Shown here: piece by piece, positions 9,565 to 17,373 of the stretch
How the letters are laid out: each line of letters opens with the position of its first letter
How positions within the stretch are numbered: the first letter of the stretch is position 1
Source of the DNA: Hydrogenimonas cancrithermarum
Lineage (GTDB): Bacteria > Campylobacterota > Campylobacteria > Campylobacterales > Hydrogenimonadaceae
Length of the DNA: 64,000 bases
NCBI RefSeq assembly: GCF_030296055.1
Contig: NZ_AP027370.1
Span: forward strand, 1,662,501-1,726,500
Direction of reading: 5' to 3'
The notes under the pieces: model-generated
Database searches by the model: none
What the model was told of the DNA's origin: nothing
The model's input: only the letters and a program-made list of their open reading frames with translations
Program-made: the position numbers and the translations under genes

Positions 9565-10742
9565 GGTATCGGGATTTTTGTGCAGCGTTTTCGCTGACGG
9601 GCGCGCTTCTTCTTTCCGGTTGCGGCGGCGGTGGATCGGCGGATATGGTTTCCGTCGTCACACCCTCGAACGATTCGACCCTTTCATGCCAGGTAGACGA
9701 TATCAACAAATCCAACCTTCCGCCGCTCCCCTCCGCCTCTTCCTTTTCCGCCAATCCTCTCTTTTCGCAGCAGTGGGCGATCAACTACGACGAAAATTTT
9801 TACTGGCATGCCGCCCGTGCGACGGAGGACGCTTCGATCCATATGGAGCCGGAGCACAGGTTTCTGGGCCGTGGAATCAAAGTGGCCGTCATCGACAATG
9901 GGCTCGATCTGACTCACGAGGACCTTCGGGGCGCGGTCGCCGGGGCCTACGATGTCGAGAGTAAAAGCTCCGACGTCCAGCCCACGGAGGACGAGCAGAA
10001 CCACGGGACGGAAGTGACGGGCGTTATCGCGGCGAGGAACAACGGGTTGGGCCTCGTCGGTGTCGCACCGGAGGTGCAGATCTACTTCATCCGCCTGCCC
10101 TTCGACCGGGAAGTCTCCATTTCCGATATCGTGGAAGCTTTCGAGAAAGCCGCCGCGTGGGGCGCGGACGTGATCAACTGCAGCTGGGGAAGCGGCGATG
10201 TCAACGACGCCGTCAGAAGCGCCATCGTCGATGTGGCGAAGAACGGCCGCGACGGCAAAGGGACGATCGTCGTTTTCGCCGCGGGTAACGGCGGGATCGA
10301 TGGCAAAGGCGACCCGATAGGAAACGACGAATCCTCGATTCCGGAAGTGATCGCCGTAGGCGCCACCAACATCTACAACGAGAGAGCGGAGTACAGCAAC
10401 TACGGCGAAGCGCTCGATCTCATGGCGCCCGGAGGGGAGTATACCGGCCTTGCGACACTCGATCAGATGGGAAGTGCCGGCACGGCGACAAATCAGCCGA
10501 ACTATCTGGAGTACAACGATGCCAAAGCGTTCGTGGGGACATCCGCCGCTACACCGGTCGTTACCGGTGTCGTCGCGCTTCTTCTGGAAGCCAACCCCAA
10601 CCTGACACGCGAAGAGGTGCTGAGCCTGTTGGCGTGCAGTGCCGAGAAAATCGGCGATCGTTCATCCTATGCCGATGGGCGAAACGACTATTACGGTTAT
10701 GGCAAAGTGAATGTCGTCGACGCGTTGAACCTTGCACGATAA
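9561..10742 (+). CDS. Subtilisin-like serine protease (S8), lipoprotein
   Basis: 393 residues. Signal peptide with lipobox LLLSGC (Cys near residue 20), a Gly/Ser linker, then an S8 domain. The catalytic triad is visible: Asp in VAVIDNGLDLTHEDL, His in NHGTEVTGVIAA and Ser in GTSAATPVVTGVVALLLE. The oxyanion Asn lies in FAAGNGG. It lacks its own prodomain, which is the preceding gene. Probably anchored to the outer membrane or periplasmic face. ATG 9561 is the in-frame start joining the lipoprotein signal; the longer open frame upstream is the propeptide gene in another frame. Confidence 0.93.
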   Translation: MRYRDFCAAFSLTGALLLSGCGGGGSADMVSVVTPSNDSTLSCQVDDINKSNLPPLPSASSFSANPLFSQQWAINYDENFYWHAARATEDASIHMEPEHRFLGRGIKVAVIDNGLDLTHEDLRGAVAGAYDVESKSSDVQPTEDEQNHGTEVTGVIAARNNGLGLVGVAPEVQIYFIRLPFDREVSISDIVEAFEKAAAWGADVINCSWGSGDVNDAVRSAIVDVAKNGRDGKGTIVVFAAGNGGIDGKGDPIGNDESSIPEVIAVGATNIYNERAEYSNYGEALDLMAPGGEYTGLATLDQMGSAGTATNQPNYLEYNDAKAFVGTSAATPVVTGVVALLLEANPNLTREEVLSLLACSAEKIGDRSSYADGRNDYYGYGKVNVVDALNLAR

Positions 10743-10752
10743 GGAGGGGTGG

Positions 10753-11262
10753 ATGAGAGAGCTTTTTATTTTGCGCCATGCGAAGTCGAGCTGGGACGAT
10801 CCGGCACTTTCCGATTTCGACCGGCCGTTGAACCATCGCGGCAAAGAGGACGCGCCGATGATGGGAAAACATCTGGCGACGATCGGCGTCGATCCCGATC
10901 TCATCGTCTCCTCGCCGGCGAAGCGCGCGAAAAAGACGGCGAAGATCGTGGCGGAAAAGCTTGGGTACGATCCGCAGAAGATCGTGTATAGCGAAACGAT
11001 CTACGAGGCGTCACCGCAGTCGCTTCTCTATCTCGTCTGCCAGTTTCCGGAAAACGCGAAGCGGGTGATGCTTGTCGGGCACAATCCCGGATTGACGCAA
11101 CTGGCGAATATCCTCGGCGATATCACGATCGACAACATCCCCACCGCGGGGATCGTCGCCATCGCGTTCGACACCTCCAAATGGGAAGAGGCGTGCCGGA
11201 TGAAAGGCCATACGCTCTTTTTCGAATATCCGAAAAAAATCAAAGAAAAGGGAACGAAGTGA
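10753..11262 (+). CDS. sixA: Histidine phosphatase family protein, SixA-like
   Basis: 169 residues. Starts MRELFILRHAKSSWDD, with the RHA catalytic motif of histidine phosphatases of the SixA type. The second catalytic part VGHNPGLTQLA lies near residue 103. SixA proteins remove phosphate from phosphohistidine. Start ATG 10753 has an AGGAGGGG ribosome-binding site immediately upstream, which separates it from the S8 protease stop. The substrate is unknown. Confidence 0.85.
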   Translation: MRELFILRHAKSSWDDPALSDFDRPLNHRGKEDAPMMGKHLATIGVDPDLIVSSPAKRAKKTAKIVAEKLGYDPQKIVYSETIYEASPQSLLYLVCQFPENAKRVMLVGHNPGLTQLANILGDITIDNIPTAGIVAIAFDTSKWEEACRMKGHTLFFEYPKKIKEKGTK

Positions 11263-11272
11263 CCTTGCAGAA

Positions 11273-11304
11273 ACTCTCCACTCTCCACTCTCCATTCTCC
11301 ATTT
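11273..11304. repeat. Heptamer array, ACTCTCC/ATTCTCC units
   Basis: Three ACTCTCC units, one ATTCTCC and a partial ATTT fill the gap between sixA and the next gene. No inverted partner is visible close by. Confidence 0.9.
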
Positions 11305-11317
11305 CAAAGGTTCTCCT

Positions 11318-12130
11318 TTGAAGATCGGCTTTATCGGCGATATCGTGGGGCGTCCTGGGCGCGCGATGGTACGGAAACATCTGCAGGAGCTGCGTGAAAC
11401 GGAAGGGCTCGATTTCGTCATCGGCAATTACGAAAACGCCAGTCACGGCTTCGGCCTGACCGAGAAGAACGCCCAGGAGCTTTTCAAAGCGGGTATCGAC
11501 GTCATGACGGGTGGCAACCATACCTGGGACAAAAAAGAGATAAAAGGGATGCTGGAGTCGTTGCCGCTGCTTCGTCCCGTCAACTACCCCGAAGGGGTTC
11601 CCGGACGTGGCGTACGCATCTTCGAAGTTGGCGGAGAGCGGCTGGCGGTCGTCAACATCATGGGCCACTTCGCGATGCCGATGGTCGACAACCCTTTCAT
11701 CGCCGCCAACCGCATCGTCGATGTACTCCGCTCCGAAGGGATCGGGCATATCTTCATCGATATGCATGCCGAAGCGACGAGCGAAAAGCGGGCGCTCCTG
11801 ATGATGCTGCGCGAAAAGGTGAGCGCGATCGTGGGAACGCACACCCATGTCGGCACCGACGATCTGGTGATCGACAAGGGGTGTGCCTACGTGACCGACG
11901 TCGGCCTTACCGGATGTCGCGACAACGTCATCGGGATGGACGCCAGAGTGCCGATCGAGCGTTTTCTGACCGGGCTTCCCGGCCGCTTCGACGTACCGGA
12001 CAAGTGCAAAGCGATTTTGCAGATGGCCGTCGTACGGCTCGAGAAAGGGCGTGCGGCCGATGCGTACAAAATCCGGGTTTACAGCGAAGGCGACAGGGAG
12101 ATCGCGCTCAGGGCGCGGATAGAGGACTAA
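11318..12130 (+). CDS. YmdB-type metallophosphoesterase (TIGR00282 family)
   Basis: 270 residues from TTG 11318. Metal-binding motifs of the YmdB/TIGR00282 phosphodiesterases are clear: GFIGDIVGRPGR, GNYENASHGFG, TGGNHTWDKKE, NIMGHFAMPMVDNPF, HAEATSEK and GTHTHVGTDD. In Bacillus, YmdB hydrolyses 2',3'-cyclic nucleotides and influences development. The role here is unknown. Upstream spacing is filled by a heptamer array, so the start context is weak (AAAGG 10 bp before). Confidence 0.9.
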   Translation: MKIGFIGDIVGRPGRAMVRKHLQELRETEGLDFVIGNYENASHGFGLTEKNAQELFKAGIDVMTGGNHTWDKKEIKGMLESLPLLRPVNYPEGVPGRGVRIFEVGGERLAVVNIMGHFAMPMVDNPFIAANRIVDVLRSEGIGHIFIDMHAEATSEKRALLMMLREKVSAIVGTHTHVGTDDLVIDKGCAYVTDVGLTGCRDNVIGMDARVPIERFLTGLPGRFDVPDKCKAILQMAVVRLEKGRAADAYKIRVYSEGDREIALRARIED

Positions 12131-12151
12131 TGTGATCGAGGAAGGGGGCAA

Positions 12152-12173
12152 GGAGAGGCAAAAAAGCCTCTCC
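12152..12173. terminator. Hairpin between the YmdB-type gene and the small peptide gene
   Basis: Perfect 8-bp stem GGAGAGGC/GCCTCTCC around a six-A (or six-T) loop. It stands just after the convergent stops of the YmdB-type gene (+) and the peptide (-) and could end both transcripts, although no long U-run follows the stem. Confidence 0.5.
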
Positions 12174-12181
12174 TGTGACGG

Positions 12182-12241
12182 TCAGTGTGCTTTGATCGCA
12201 AAGATGCAGATCAGCGCAATGACAAGTAGTAGCCGCCACAT
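12182..12241 (-). CDS. Candidate type I toxin-like hydrophobic micro-peptide
   Basis: 19 residues, MWRLLLVIALICIFAIKAH: one charged residue after the start, a 13-residue hydrophobic helix and a basic tail. Form and length recall the Ibs/TisB class of membrane micro-toxins. A G-rich ribosome-binding site (GAAGGGGG) precedes the ATG. Its 5' region forms an inverted repeat with a short upstream transcription unit that has its own promoter and terminator. The protein call is inference from shape; no homology was tested. Confidence 0.5.
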   Translation of the reverse strand: MWRLLLVIALICIFAIKAH

Positions 12242-12347
12242 GATTGCCCCCTTCGGTGTAATTGGGGGGACGGTAAAAAAAAAGCCCGCCGGGAGCGACC
12301 CGACAGGCTAACCGTCCCTTCAATTACACCGAAGGTTACTACTTGTC
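12221..12347. repeat. Interrupted inverted repeat enclosing the peptide start
   Basis: Three matching blocks: GACAAGTAGTA (12221-12231) with 12337-12347, CCTTCGGTGTAATT (12250-12263) with 12322-12335, and GGGACGGT (12267-12274) with 12311-12318. The unpaired island 12232-12249 holds the peptide start codon. The loop holds the small-RNA terminator. Confidence 0.9.
12275..12347 (-). ncRNA. Candidate ~70-nt regulatory RNA with intrinsic terminator
   Basis: Bounded by a good promoter (12354-12383) and an intrinsic terminator on the minus strand: a GC-rich stem (12284-12309) followed by nine U (12275-12283). Its first ~35 nt are complementary, in three blocks, to the leader and early codons of the micro-peptide just downstream on the same strand. 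It could therefore act either as a trans-acting antitoxin RNA or as a cis attenuator of read-through transcripts. Confidence 0.55.
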
Positions 12348-12353
12348 GTTTCA

Positions 12354-12383
12354 ATTATAGCGAAAAAAGAGTGAAGATGACAA
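12354..12383 (-). promoter_or_regulatory. Sigma-70-type promoter for the small RNA
   Basis: TTGTCA (12378-12383), an 18-bp spacer and a perfect TATAAT (12354-12359), reading leftward. The -35 box overlaps the start codon of the divergent magIII-like gene. Confidence 0.65.
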
Positions 12384-13039
12384 ATAGCTACGAGCTTCTT
12401 AAAGTGTTATACACACTCCAACTGCCGATCCAGGCGCGCGATCCCTGGTGGTGGCCGAACAGCGGAACCTACGAGGTGGTGATCGGTGCCGTTCTGACGC
12501 AAAATACGAAGTGGCAGAAAGTGGAAGAGGCGCTGGAAAATCTTCGAACTCTGGAAGCGTTGACGATCGAAGGGCTGGCGAAGATCGACGAGGAGTCGTT
12601 GCGCGAGGCGATCAAACCGGCCGGCTTCTACAACACCAAAGCCAAGCGTCTCAAGCTTCTCAACCAATCCATCGGCGACAAGTTCGGCGATTTCGAAACG
12701 TTTCAGGCAGAAGTCGATCGCCGTTGGCTGCTCGGCAAGAAGGGAATCGGCGAAGAGACGGCCGACGCGATTCTGAACTACGCATGTTACGGTGAAGCGA
12801 TGGTGGTCGACAGTTATACGGCGGCACTGCTGCGCGCTTTCGGATACGACTTCGAGGATTACCGCGGCATTCAGGGGTGGCTGATCGAAGGGCTCAAAGA
12901 TTACGACATCAAAGTACGCGAACTTTTCCCCCGTGAGCCAAAAGCGCAGATCTACGCCCTTTTTCACGGAATGATCGTGGAGTACTGCAAGCGGTACAAA
13001 AAGGGAAAGAGTGTGGATGTGGGATTGTTGGAGGGTTGA
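12377..13039 (+). CDS. Endonuclease III-superfamily DNA glycosylase, MagIII-like
   Basis: 220 residues from ATG 12377 (GTG 12371 is an alternative). HhH-GPD fold: GAVLTQNTKWQKVE near residue 38, then LLGKKGIGEETADAILNYA and the following MVVDSYTAALLRAFGY with the conserved Asp. The C-terminal Fe-S cluster cysteines of Nth are absent, as in H. pylori MagIII, a 3-methyladenine glycosylase. It would remove alkylated bases in the cytoplasm. The exact substrate is inferred from this resemblance. Confidence 0.85.
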   Translation: MTNSYELLKVLYTLQLPIQARDPWWWPNSGTYEVVIGAVLTQNTKWQKVEEALENLRTLEALTIEGLAKIDEESLREAIKPAGFYNTKAKRLKLLNQSIGDKFGDFETFQAEVDRRWLLGKKGIGEETADAILNYACYGEAMVVDSYTAALLRAFGYDFEDYRGIQGWLIEGLKDYDIKVRELFPREPKAQIYALFHGMIVEYCKRYKKGKSVDVGLLEG

Positions 13040-13084
13040 ATGTGGGCTTCGCCCACCGTCATTGGTCATTGGCCATTTGGTAGC

Positions 13085-13250
13085 GTTGAGTATTGAGTTT
13101 TGAGGGTTGAGAATTGAAACAGTTTTTTACCCAAAAATTGACCGAAACCCTTGACAAGGCTCGGCAGGCTGTGCTCGCCTTCTCAAAACTCAAAACTCAA
13201 AACTCAAAACTCAAAACTCAAAACTCAAAACTCAAAACTCAAAACTCAAC
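13085..13250. mobile_element. Mini-element 1: inverted heptamer arrays, no gene
   Basis: Left array 13085-13119 (GTTGAGT, ATTGAGT, TTTGAGG, GTTGAGA, ATTGAAA). Right array 13183-13250 has nine perfect TCAAAAC units plus TCAAC. The right array is the reverse complement of the left unit type. 63 bp lie between them and hold no ORF. The C40 peptidase ends inside the right array: its last codons and stop are heptamer units. Confidence 0.8.
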
Positions 13251-14537
13251 TACGATATTCATCGACCGTATTCTCTCGATCAACAGTGACGCTTTGTCCG
13301 CTTCCGGCAGATTCTCTCCCAGCCAAAGATCGGTAATGACCGCCTTTCCGACGATGTAGCGGCCGCCGTTGCCGGTCCGTATGCCCCATATGTTGTGCAT
13401 GGCGTAGGCTCTGCCCTCTTGTTTCCCCACATAGAGCATGATGTGCCCCGGCAGGTAGAGGAGTGTACGAAACGGTACGGCCTCTTTCAGAATGATCCTC
13501 TCTTTCTCTTTGGCGGAAAGCGTCTGAAGATCGATGGCCTTTCCGGCCTTCGCCTGCGCTTTGGAGTTACGCGGCAGCCAGATGCCGAAGGGGGCGAAAA
13601 AGTCGCGTGTCATCGCCGAGCAGTCACGGTCTTCCGCCATACCGCCCCATCCGTAGGGTTCGCCAAGCAGCTGTGAGGCGACACGTCCCACGTTCTCCCT
13701 CTTCATCTCCAGGGGCATGGCGGAAGCCCACGCTTTGGGAAGCAGCGATCGGCTCAAAGATAGAGATCCGCCCTCTTTTTGGGGAACGAGAATTTTGTAA
13801 AACCCCTCCTCTTCTCCGGCCCATGGAAAGAGTGTGGCCATCTTGGCATAGAAGAGAAAATTCTGGCGGCCGTCGTAGACTGGGATATACTCTTTCAACA
13901 CGGCAAGCTTCGGAAGCCGCATGATCGTCTCGATCTGTTTCTCGGAGACGAATGCGATGTCCCGGACCGGAAGCCATCCCAGGGCGAAGGGGCTCTGCAC
14001 GAAAGCCCATCCGCCGTCACGGCTCAGATGGGAGACGATGAGCGGCGTGCAGGCTTTGATCGCACTGTTTTGGTTGTAGTCGAAAGGGTACCCCTCGCCG
14101 GGCAGGCTCGGGTCGTAAAAGATGGGCCGACGGGTCGGAAAGAGGCGCAGCGATGTCGGGTGGACGACGATCGCATGGCGTTTCAGCGTATTGAACGCTT
14201 CGTAGTCGGCATTCTCCACCCATGCGTCGAAACGCGCTTTGGGCAGAGGACGCCTGTTTTCGGCGAAAAGAGCTTTTCCGGCGTAGTGGCGAACGGCCCA
14301 GGAGGCCGTTTCGGCCGTCGTATCGAGCTCGTCGAGTTGCCAGGGACGGTAGTAGCGGGCAAGAAAGTCGGCATAGAGCCGTTTTTCCTGCGTTTTGGGC
14401 AGAGGGCCGGATACCTGCTTCAAAAAGGGGGCGATCTGCGTGGAGGTTTCCAGAAGATGGGGCGATTTCGGTGCACATCCTGCGAACCATGCCAGCCAGA
14501 GGAGTGCGAGAACGAGCCCGAAGTGCGAGCGGCTCAT
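13239..14537 (-). CDS. SH3-domain C40 (NlpC/P60) peptidase, lipoprotein
   Basis: 432 residues. Signal peptide with lipobox WFAGC. The middle region contains SH3-like strands, including GGWAFVQSPFALGWLPVRD. The C-terminal NlpC/P60 domain has Cys in AEDRDCSAMTRDFF and His in PGHIMLYVG. Probably a periplasmic or outer-membrane peptidoglycan hydrolase. ATG 14537 overlaps the dnaX stop by 4 bases. The stop codon lies inside the heptamer array of mini-element 1, so the last residues (VVEF) are array-coded. Confidence 0.9.
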   Translation of the reverse strand: MSRSHFGLVLALLWLAWFAGCAPKSPHLLETSTQIAPFLKQVSGPLPKTQEKRLYADFLARYYRPWQLDELDTTAETASWAVRHYAGKALFAENRRPLPKARFDAWVENADYEAFNTLKRHAIVVHPTSLRLFPTRRPIFYDPSLPGEGYPFDYNQNSAIKACTPLIVSHLSRDGGWAFVQSPFALGWLPVRDIAFVSEKQIETIMRLPKLAVLKEYIPVYDGRQNFLFYAKMATLFPWAGEEEGFYKILVPQKEGGSLSLSRSLLPKAWASAMPLEMKRENVGRVASQLLGEPYGWGGMAEDRDCSAMTRDFFAPFGIWLPRNSKAQAKAGKAIDLQTLSAKEKERIILKEAVPFRTLLYLPGHIMLYVGKQEGRAYAMHNIWGIRTGNGGRYIVGKAVITDLWLGENLPEADKASLLIERIRSMNIVVEF

Positions 14538-16252
14538 ACTTTCGAGCGGATGACGATCTTTTTGGCGCCGAAGAGCTCCTGCGCTTTTTTGACCATCGGG
14601 TCGTTGAGGATCTCTTTGGCGTCGTGCTCTTTGCTTGGCTCCTCTTCGCTGCAGTTGCCGGTGACGCATCCGGCATTGTTGCAGTCGACATCCTCGACCA
14701 TCGACCCCGTATGGGTCGCCCCGTTGGCGTCACTCTCCGGTGAGGAGAGATCGGCATCGGTGGAGCTGGAAGGGCTTCGCTCGTTCGGCGTACCGTTTTT
14801 TACGGCCGTTTCGACCTTCGGAGGCGGCGGGTTGTCCGACTTGACCAGTTGGATTTTTGTGCCGACTCCGAAAACGTCCTGCACGAAGTGGCGGACGATG
14901 CCGAAATGGGTCTTCAGGAGTTCGCGGTTTTCCCCTTCCGCATGGCTCGCCCACGAAAGCACGCCATCTTCGTAGCCGACGAACTCGATGCTCTCTTCGA
15001 ACGCTTTTCCCAGATCGGCATTGCGGTCGTAGAGTTTTTCGATGAGCTTCTTGAAGCGGATTTCGTTGTTGGGTGTCGGGTGCTGGGTATCGGGCGCCGG
15101 GGCTCGAGCCTGTTTGGCCTCCGCGGCAGGGGAAGGGGTTGGAGCCGGGATGGGAGCGGCTCGCTCCGTTTTCCATTTTCCATTCTCCATTCTCAATTCC
15201 GCTTCGAGCGCCTCGATCATCTCGTCGATCTGCTTGATGTTCATCGCTTCGACCATTTTGAAAAGGGTGAGCGAAAGCACGAAATCGCCGTCGGTATTCA
15301 GTGCCAGCAGCGGTTTCGCTTCGGCGAGGATGCGGTAGAAGCGCTCCAGCAGCATCGGAGAGAATTTCGGGTCGTTCTGCAGCAGCTTCTCTTTCAGAAA
15401 GAGGCTCATCTCGTCGATCACCATTTCCGCTTCGTAGTTTTCGAGATCTTTGAGGTATTCGCGGATCTTTCTCTCATCCTTTTGCAAGACCGCATCGAAA
15501 AGTTTTTCGAGAAACTCCGGGTCGATGATGCCGAGCATCTGTGTCACCGTCGCGACGTCGACATGGCTTTTGGAGTAGACGATGGCCTGGTCGAGAAGGG
15601 TCAGCGTATCGCGCAGCGAGCCGCTGCCACTGCGCGCCAGAATCTCCAGCGCTTCGGGTTCGAACGCGATATTCTCGGTGTTGAGAATGTGCTCGAGATG
15701 TTTGATGACGAGTGGCTTGGCGATCTTTTTGAAGCGGAAGTGCTGGGTACGGCTAAGAATCGTCGCCGGCAGTTTCAGCGGGTCGGTCGTCGCCAGGATG
15801 AACTTCACGAACTCCGGCGGCTCCTCGAGCGTCTTCAAAAGCGCGTTGAACGCCTCTTTGGTGAGCATGTGCACTTCGTCGATAATGAAGACTTTGTAAC
15901 GCCCGACGGAGGGTTTGTACTTCGTATGCTCGATGAGGTCGCGGATGTCGTCGATCTTGCGGCTTGAGGCTGCATCCATCTCGATGATGTCGATATGGCG
16001 CCCTTCGTTGGCCATGCGGCACTGTTCGCAGCTGTCGCACGGTTTGGAAGTTGGGCCGTTTTCACACAGGAGCGCCTTGGAGAAGATGCGCGCCGTCGAC
16101 GTCTTCCCGCTTCCGCGCAGCCCGGAAAAGAGGTAGGCGTGCCCCAGCCGGTTCTGGTCGAGTGCCATTGCCAGGGTCTGGGAAATGGAGTCCTGGCCGA
16201 TCAGATCTTCGAAACGTTTCGGACGGTATTTGAGTGCGAGCGCCTGTGACAC
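14534..16252 (-). CDS. dnaX: DNA polymerase III gamma/tau subunit
   Basis: 572 residues; clamp-loader ATPase of the replisome. P-loop GLRGSGKTSTAR near residue 45, a four-Cys zinc finger (CENGPTSKPCDSCEQC) near 64, DEVHMLTKEAF with the sensor region, then the tau-like C-terminal half. Two heptamer arrays are translated in the interdomain linker: MENGKWKTE near residue 351 and DTQHPTPNN near 385. The linker is where an insertion would be tolerated. No programmed-frameshift heptamer for gamma was recognised. Confidence 0.96.
   Translation of the reverse strand: MSQALALKYRPKRFEDLIGQDSISQTLAMALDQNRLGHAYLFSGLRGSGKTSTARIFSKALLCENGPTSKPCDSCEQCRMANEGRHIDIIEMDAASSRKIDDIRDLIEHTKYKPSVGRYKVFIIDEVHMLTKEAFNALLKTLEEPPEFVKFILATTDPLKLPATILSRTQHFRFKKIAKPLVIKHLEHILNTENIAFEPEALEILARSGSGSLRDTLTLLDQAIVYSKSHVDVATVTQMLGIIDPEFLEKLFDAVLQKDERKIREYLKDLENYEAEMVIDEMSLFLKEKLLQNDPKFSPMLLERFYRILAEAKPLLALNTDGDFVLSLTLFKMVEAMNIKQIDEMIEALEAELRMENGKWKTERAAPIPAPTPSPAAEAKQARAPAPDTQHPTPNNEIRFKKLIEKLYDRNADLGKAFEESIEFVGYEDGVLSWASHAEGENRELLKTHFGIVRHFVQDVFGVGTKIQLVKSDNPPPPKVETAVKNGTPNERSPSSSTDADLSSPESDANGATHTGSMVEDVDCNNAGCVTGNCSEEEPSKEHDAKEILNDPMVKKAQELFGAKKIVIRSKV
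15062..15102. repeat. Heptamer array, TCGGGTG/CTGGGTA units, in dnaX
   Basis: Degenerate 7-bp units (TTCGTTG, TTGGGTG, TCGGGTG, CTGGGTA, TCGGGCG), translated as part of the DnaX linker. Confidence 0.75.
15169..15201. repeat. Heptamer array, TTTTCCA/TTCTCCA units, in dnaX
   Basis: Units TTTTCCA twice, then TTCTCCA and TTCTCAA. Same unit type as the C-rich end of the S23 element next to murI, 2 kb away. Confidence 0.88.
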
Positions 16253-16290
16253 ATGAACCTCTTTTTTTGTTTTAGTGTAGCGAAGAGCAG

Positions 16291-16347
16291 CTAATAAACT
16301 TCTTTTCGATGCCGAACCCGTATGACCTCTGTTTTGTCGGCGAACAT
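16291..16347 (-). pseudogene. Remnant of a RelE/ParE-type toxin (C-terminal tail)
   Basis: An 18-codon frame, MFADKTEVIRVRHRKEVY, begins 2 bp after the stop of the antitoxin-like gene. The last dozen residues (VIRVRHRKEVY) look like the conserved end of RelE/ParE toxins; compare IVRIGHRKEIY in the intact toxin at 37463. The rest of the toxin is missing, so this appears to be a deletion remnant. Confidence 0.5.
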
Positions 16348-16348
16348 C

Positions 16349-16558
16349 TTACAAGCCAAGCTCTTTTTCTATCTCTTCGAGCGTGATCGATTCACGATGT
16401 GGGTCGTTTTTGCGTTTCATCACTTCGTGATAGTCGATCATATCCTCCAGATAATTTTCGAGAGCTTCCTTGACGAGAGAACTTATGGGACGTTTTGTCT
16501 CCTTCGCCAGTTTTTCAAGTTTCTCTTCCATCTCTTTGTCGAGTCTCACGGAAATCAT
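16349..16558 (-). CDS. Ribbon-helix-helix antitoxin-like protein
   Basis: 69 residues, MISVRLDKEMEEKLEKLAKE at the N-terminus: a typical RHH beta-strand and helix, then an acidic tail (EEIEKELGL) resembling the RelB-type antitoxin at 37724 (AEEVWKELGL). ATG 16558 is preferred because AAAGGGGAA lies about 9 bp upstream; the frame extends to 16600 inside murI. Its toxin partner survives only as a short tail downstream, so this is an orphan antitoxin. Confidence 0.75.
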   Translation of the reverse strand: MISVRLDKEMEEKLEKLAKETKRPISSLVKEALENYLEDMIDYHEVMKRKNDPHRESITLEEIEKELGL

Positions 16559-16584
16559 TGCGCGTTCCCCTTTCATATGATGAA

Positions 16585-17373
16585 TCAACGTGAAAGCCAC
16601 TTTTCAGCGATGCGCTTCAACCCATCCGGATTCTCCGAAGCGAAAATTTTCAGATCGGATTTCCCTTGTTCGCGTGGTTTGCATCCGTTGTTTTCCAAAT
16701 GCTCCGCGATCGCCTCGCCGGAGTGGATGAGCAGGGGCCTGTTTGGAAAATAGTTGCGAATGGCGTCTGCAATGAGCGGAAAATGGGTGCAGCCGAGGAT
16801 GATCGCGTCGGGTGGCCGAACCTCTTTGAAGTAGTGGTCGAGTACACTTTGGAGCACCGGCCCTTCGAAAAGCCCCTCTTCGACGATCGGTACGAAAAGT
16901 GAAGGTGCGATCGCCTCGATGTTTTCGAACCCCAGCTCGCGAATGCCGTTTTGGTAACGGCCGCTGCCGATCGTCGCTTTCGTCCCGAGCACCAGAATAC
17001 GGCTTGCGCTTGGAAGGTTCGCGTTTTTAAGCGCCAGAATACCCGGTTCGATCACCCCGTAGACATCGAAGTCTGCATTGGCCCGAAGCTCGGGCAGCGC
17101 ATGCGCACTGACACTGTTGCAAGCCGTGATCATCAGATCGATCTCGAAGTTTTTGAAAAACTCCAACGCCTCGAGCGCATACCGGGTGATCGTGGCAGGA
17201 TCTTTCGGCCCGTAGGGAACACGCGCCGTGTCGCCATAGTAGATGATCTCGTCGAACAGGTGATGCTCGAGAAGGCTTTTCACCACAGTCAAACCACCAG
17301 AGCCGCTGTCGAAAACGCCTGCGCGTTTTCGAATGGAGAATGGAGAATGGAGAATGGAGAATTTTTTTTTCAT
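16585..17373 (-). CDS. murI: Glutamate racemase
   Basis: 262 residues; makes D-glutamate for peptidoglycan. AGVFDSGSGGLTVVKSL holds the first catalytic region, YGDTARVPYG follows, ACNSVSAHALPEL has the first catalytic Cys and GCTHFPLI the second. The protein normally begins just before AGVFDSG. Here a leader MKKKFSILHSPFSIRKR is added, coded by the heptamer array of S23 element 1. Function is probably retained because the leader precedes the first strand. Confidence 0.95.
   Translation of the reverse strand: MKKKFSILHSPFSIRKRAGVFDSGSGGLTVVKSLLEHHLFDEIIYYGDTARVPYGPKDPATITRYALEALEFFKNFEIDLMITACNSVSAHALPELRANADFDVYGVIEPGILALKNANLPSASRILVLGTKATIGSGRYQNGIRELGFENIEAIAPSLFVPIVEEGLFEGPVLQSVLDHYFKEVRPPDAIILGCTHFPLIADAIRNYFPNRPLLIHSGEAIAEHLENNGCKPREQGKSDLKIFASENPDGLKRIAEKWLSR

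Noticed and set aside
12219-12311. Plus-strand 30-codon frame over the same region (MTSSSRHMIAPFGV...)
   Set aside because: No ribosome-binding site, and it crosses the poly-A of the minus-strand terminator; the minus-strand peptide has the better context.
12221-12350. Structured region considered as tRNA, tmRNA or riboswitch
   Set aside because: No cloverleaf, no CCA end and no known aptamer core. The promoter, terminator and paired peptide leader explain it better.
13183-13250. Dense short tandem repeat considered as CRISPR
   Set aside because: Units are 7 bp with no spacers and the tract is continuous, so it is a simple tandem array.
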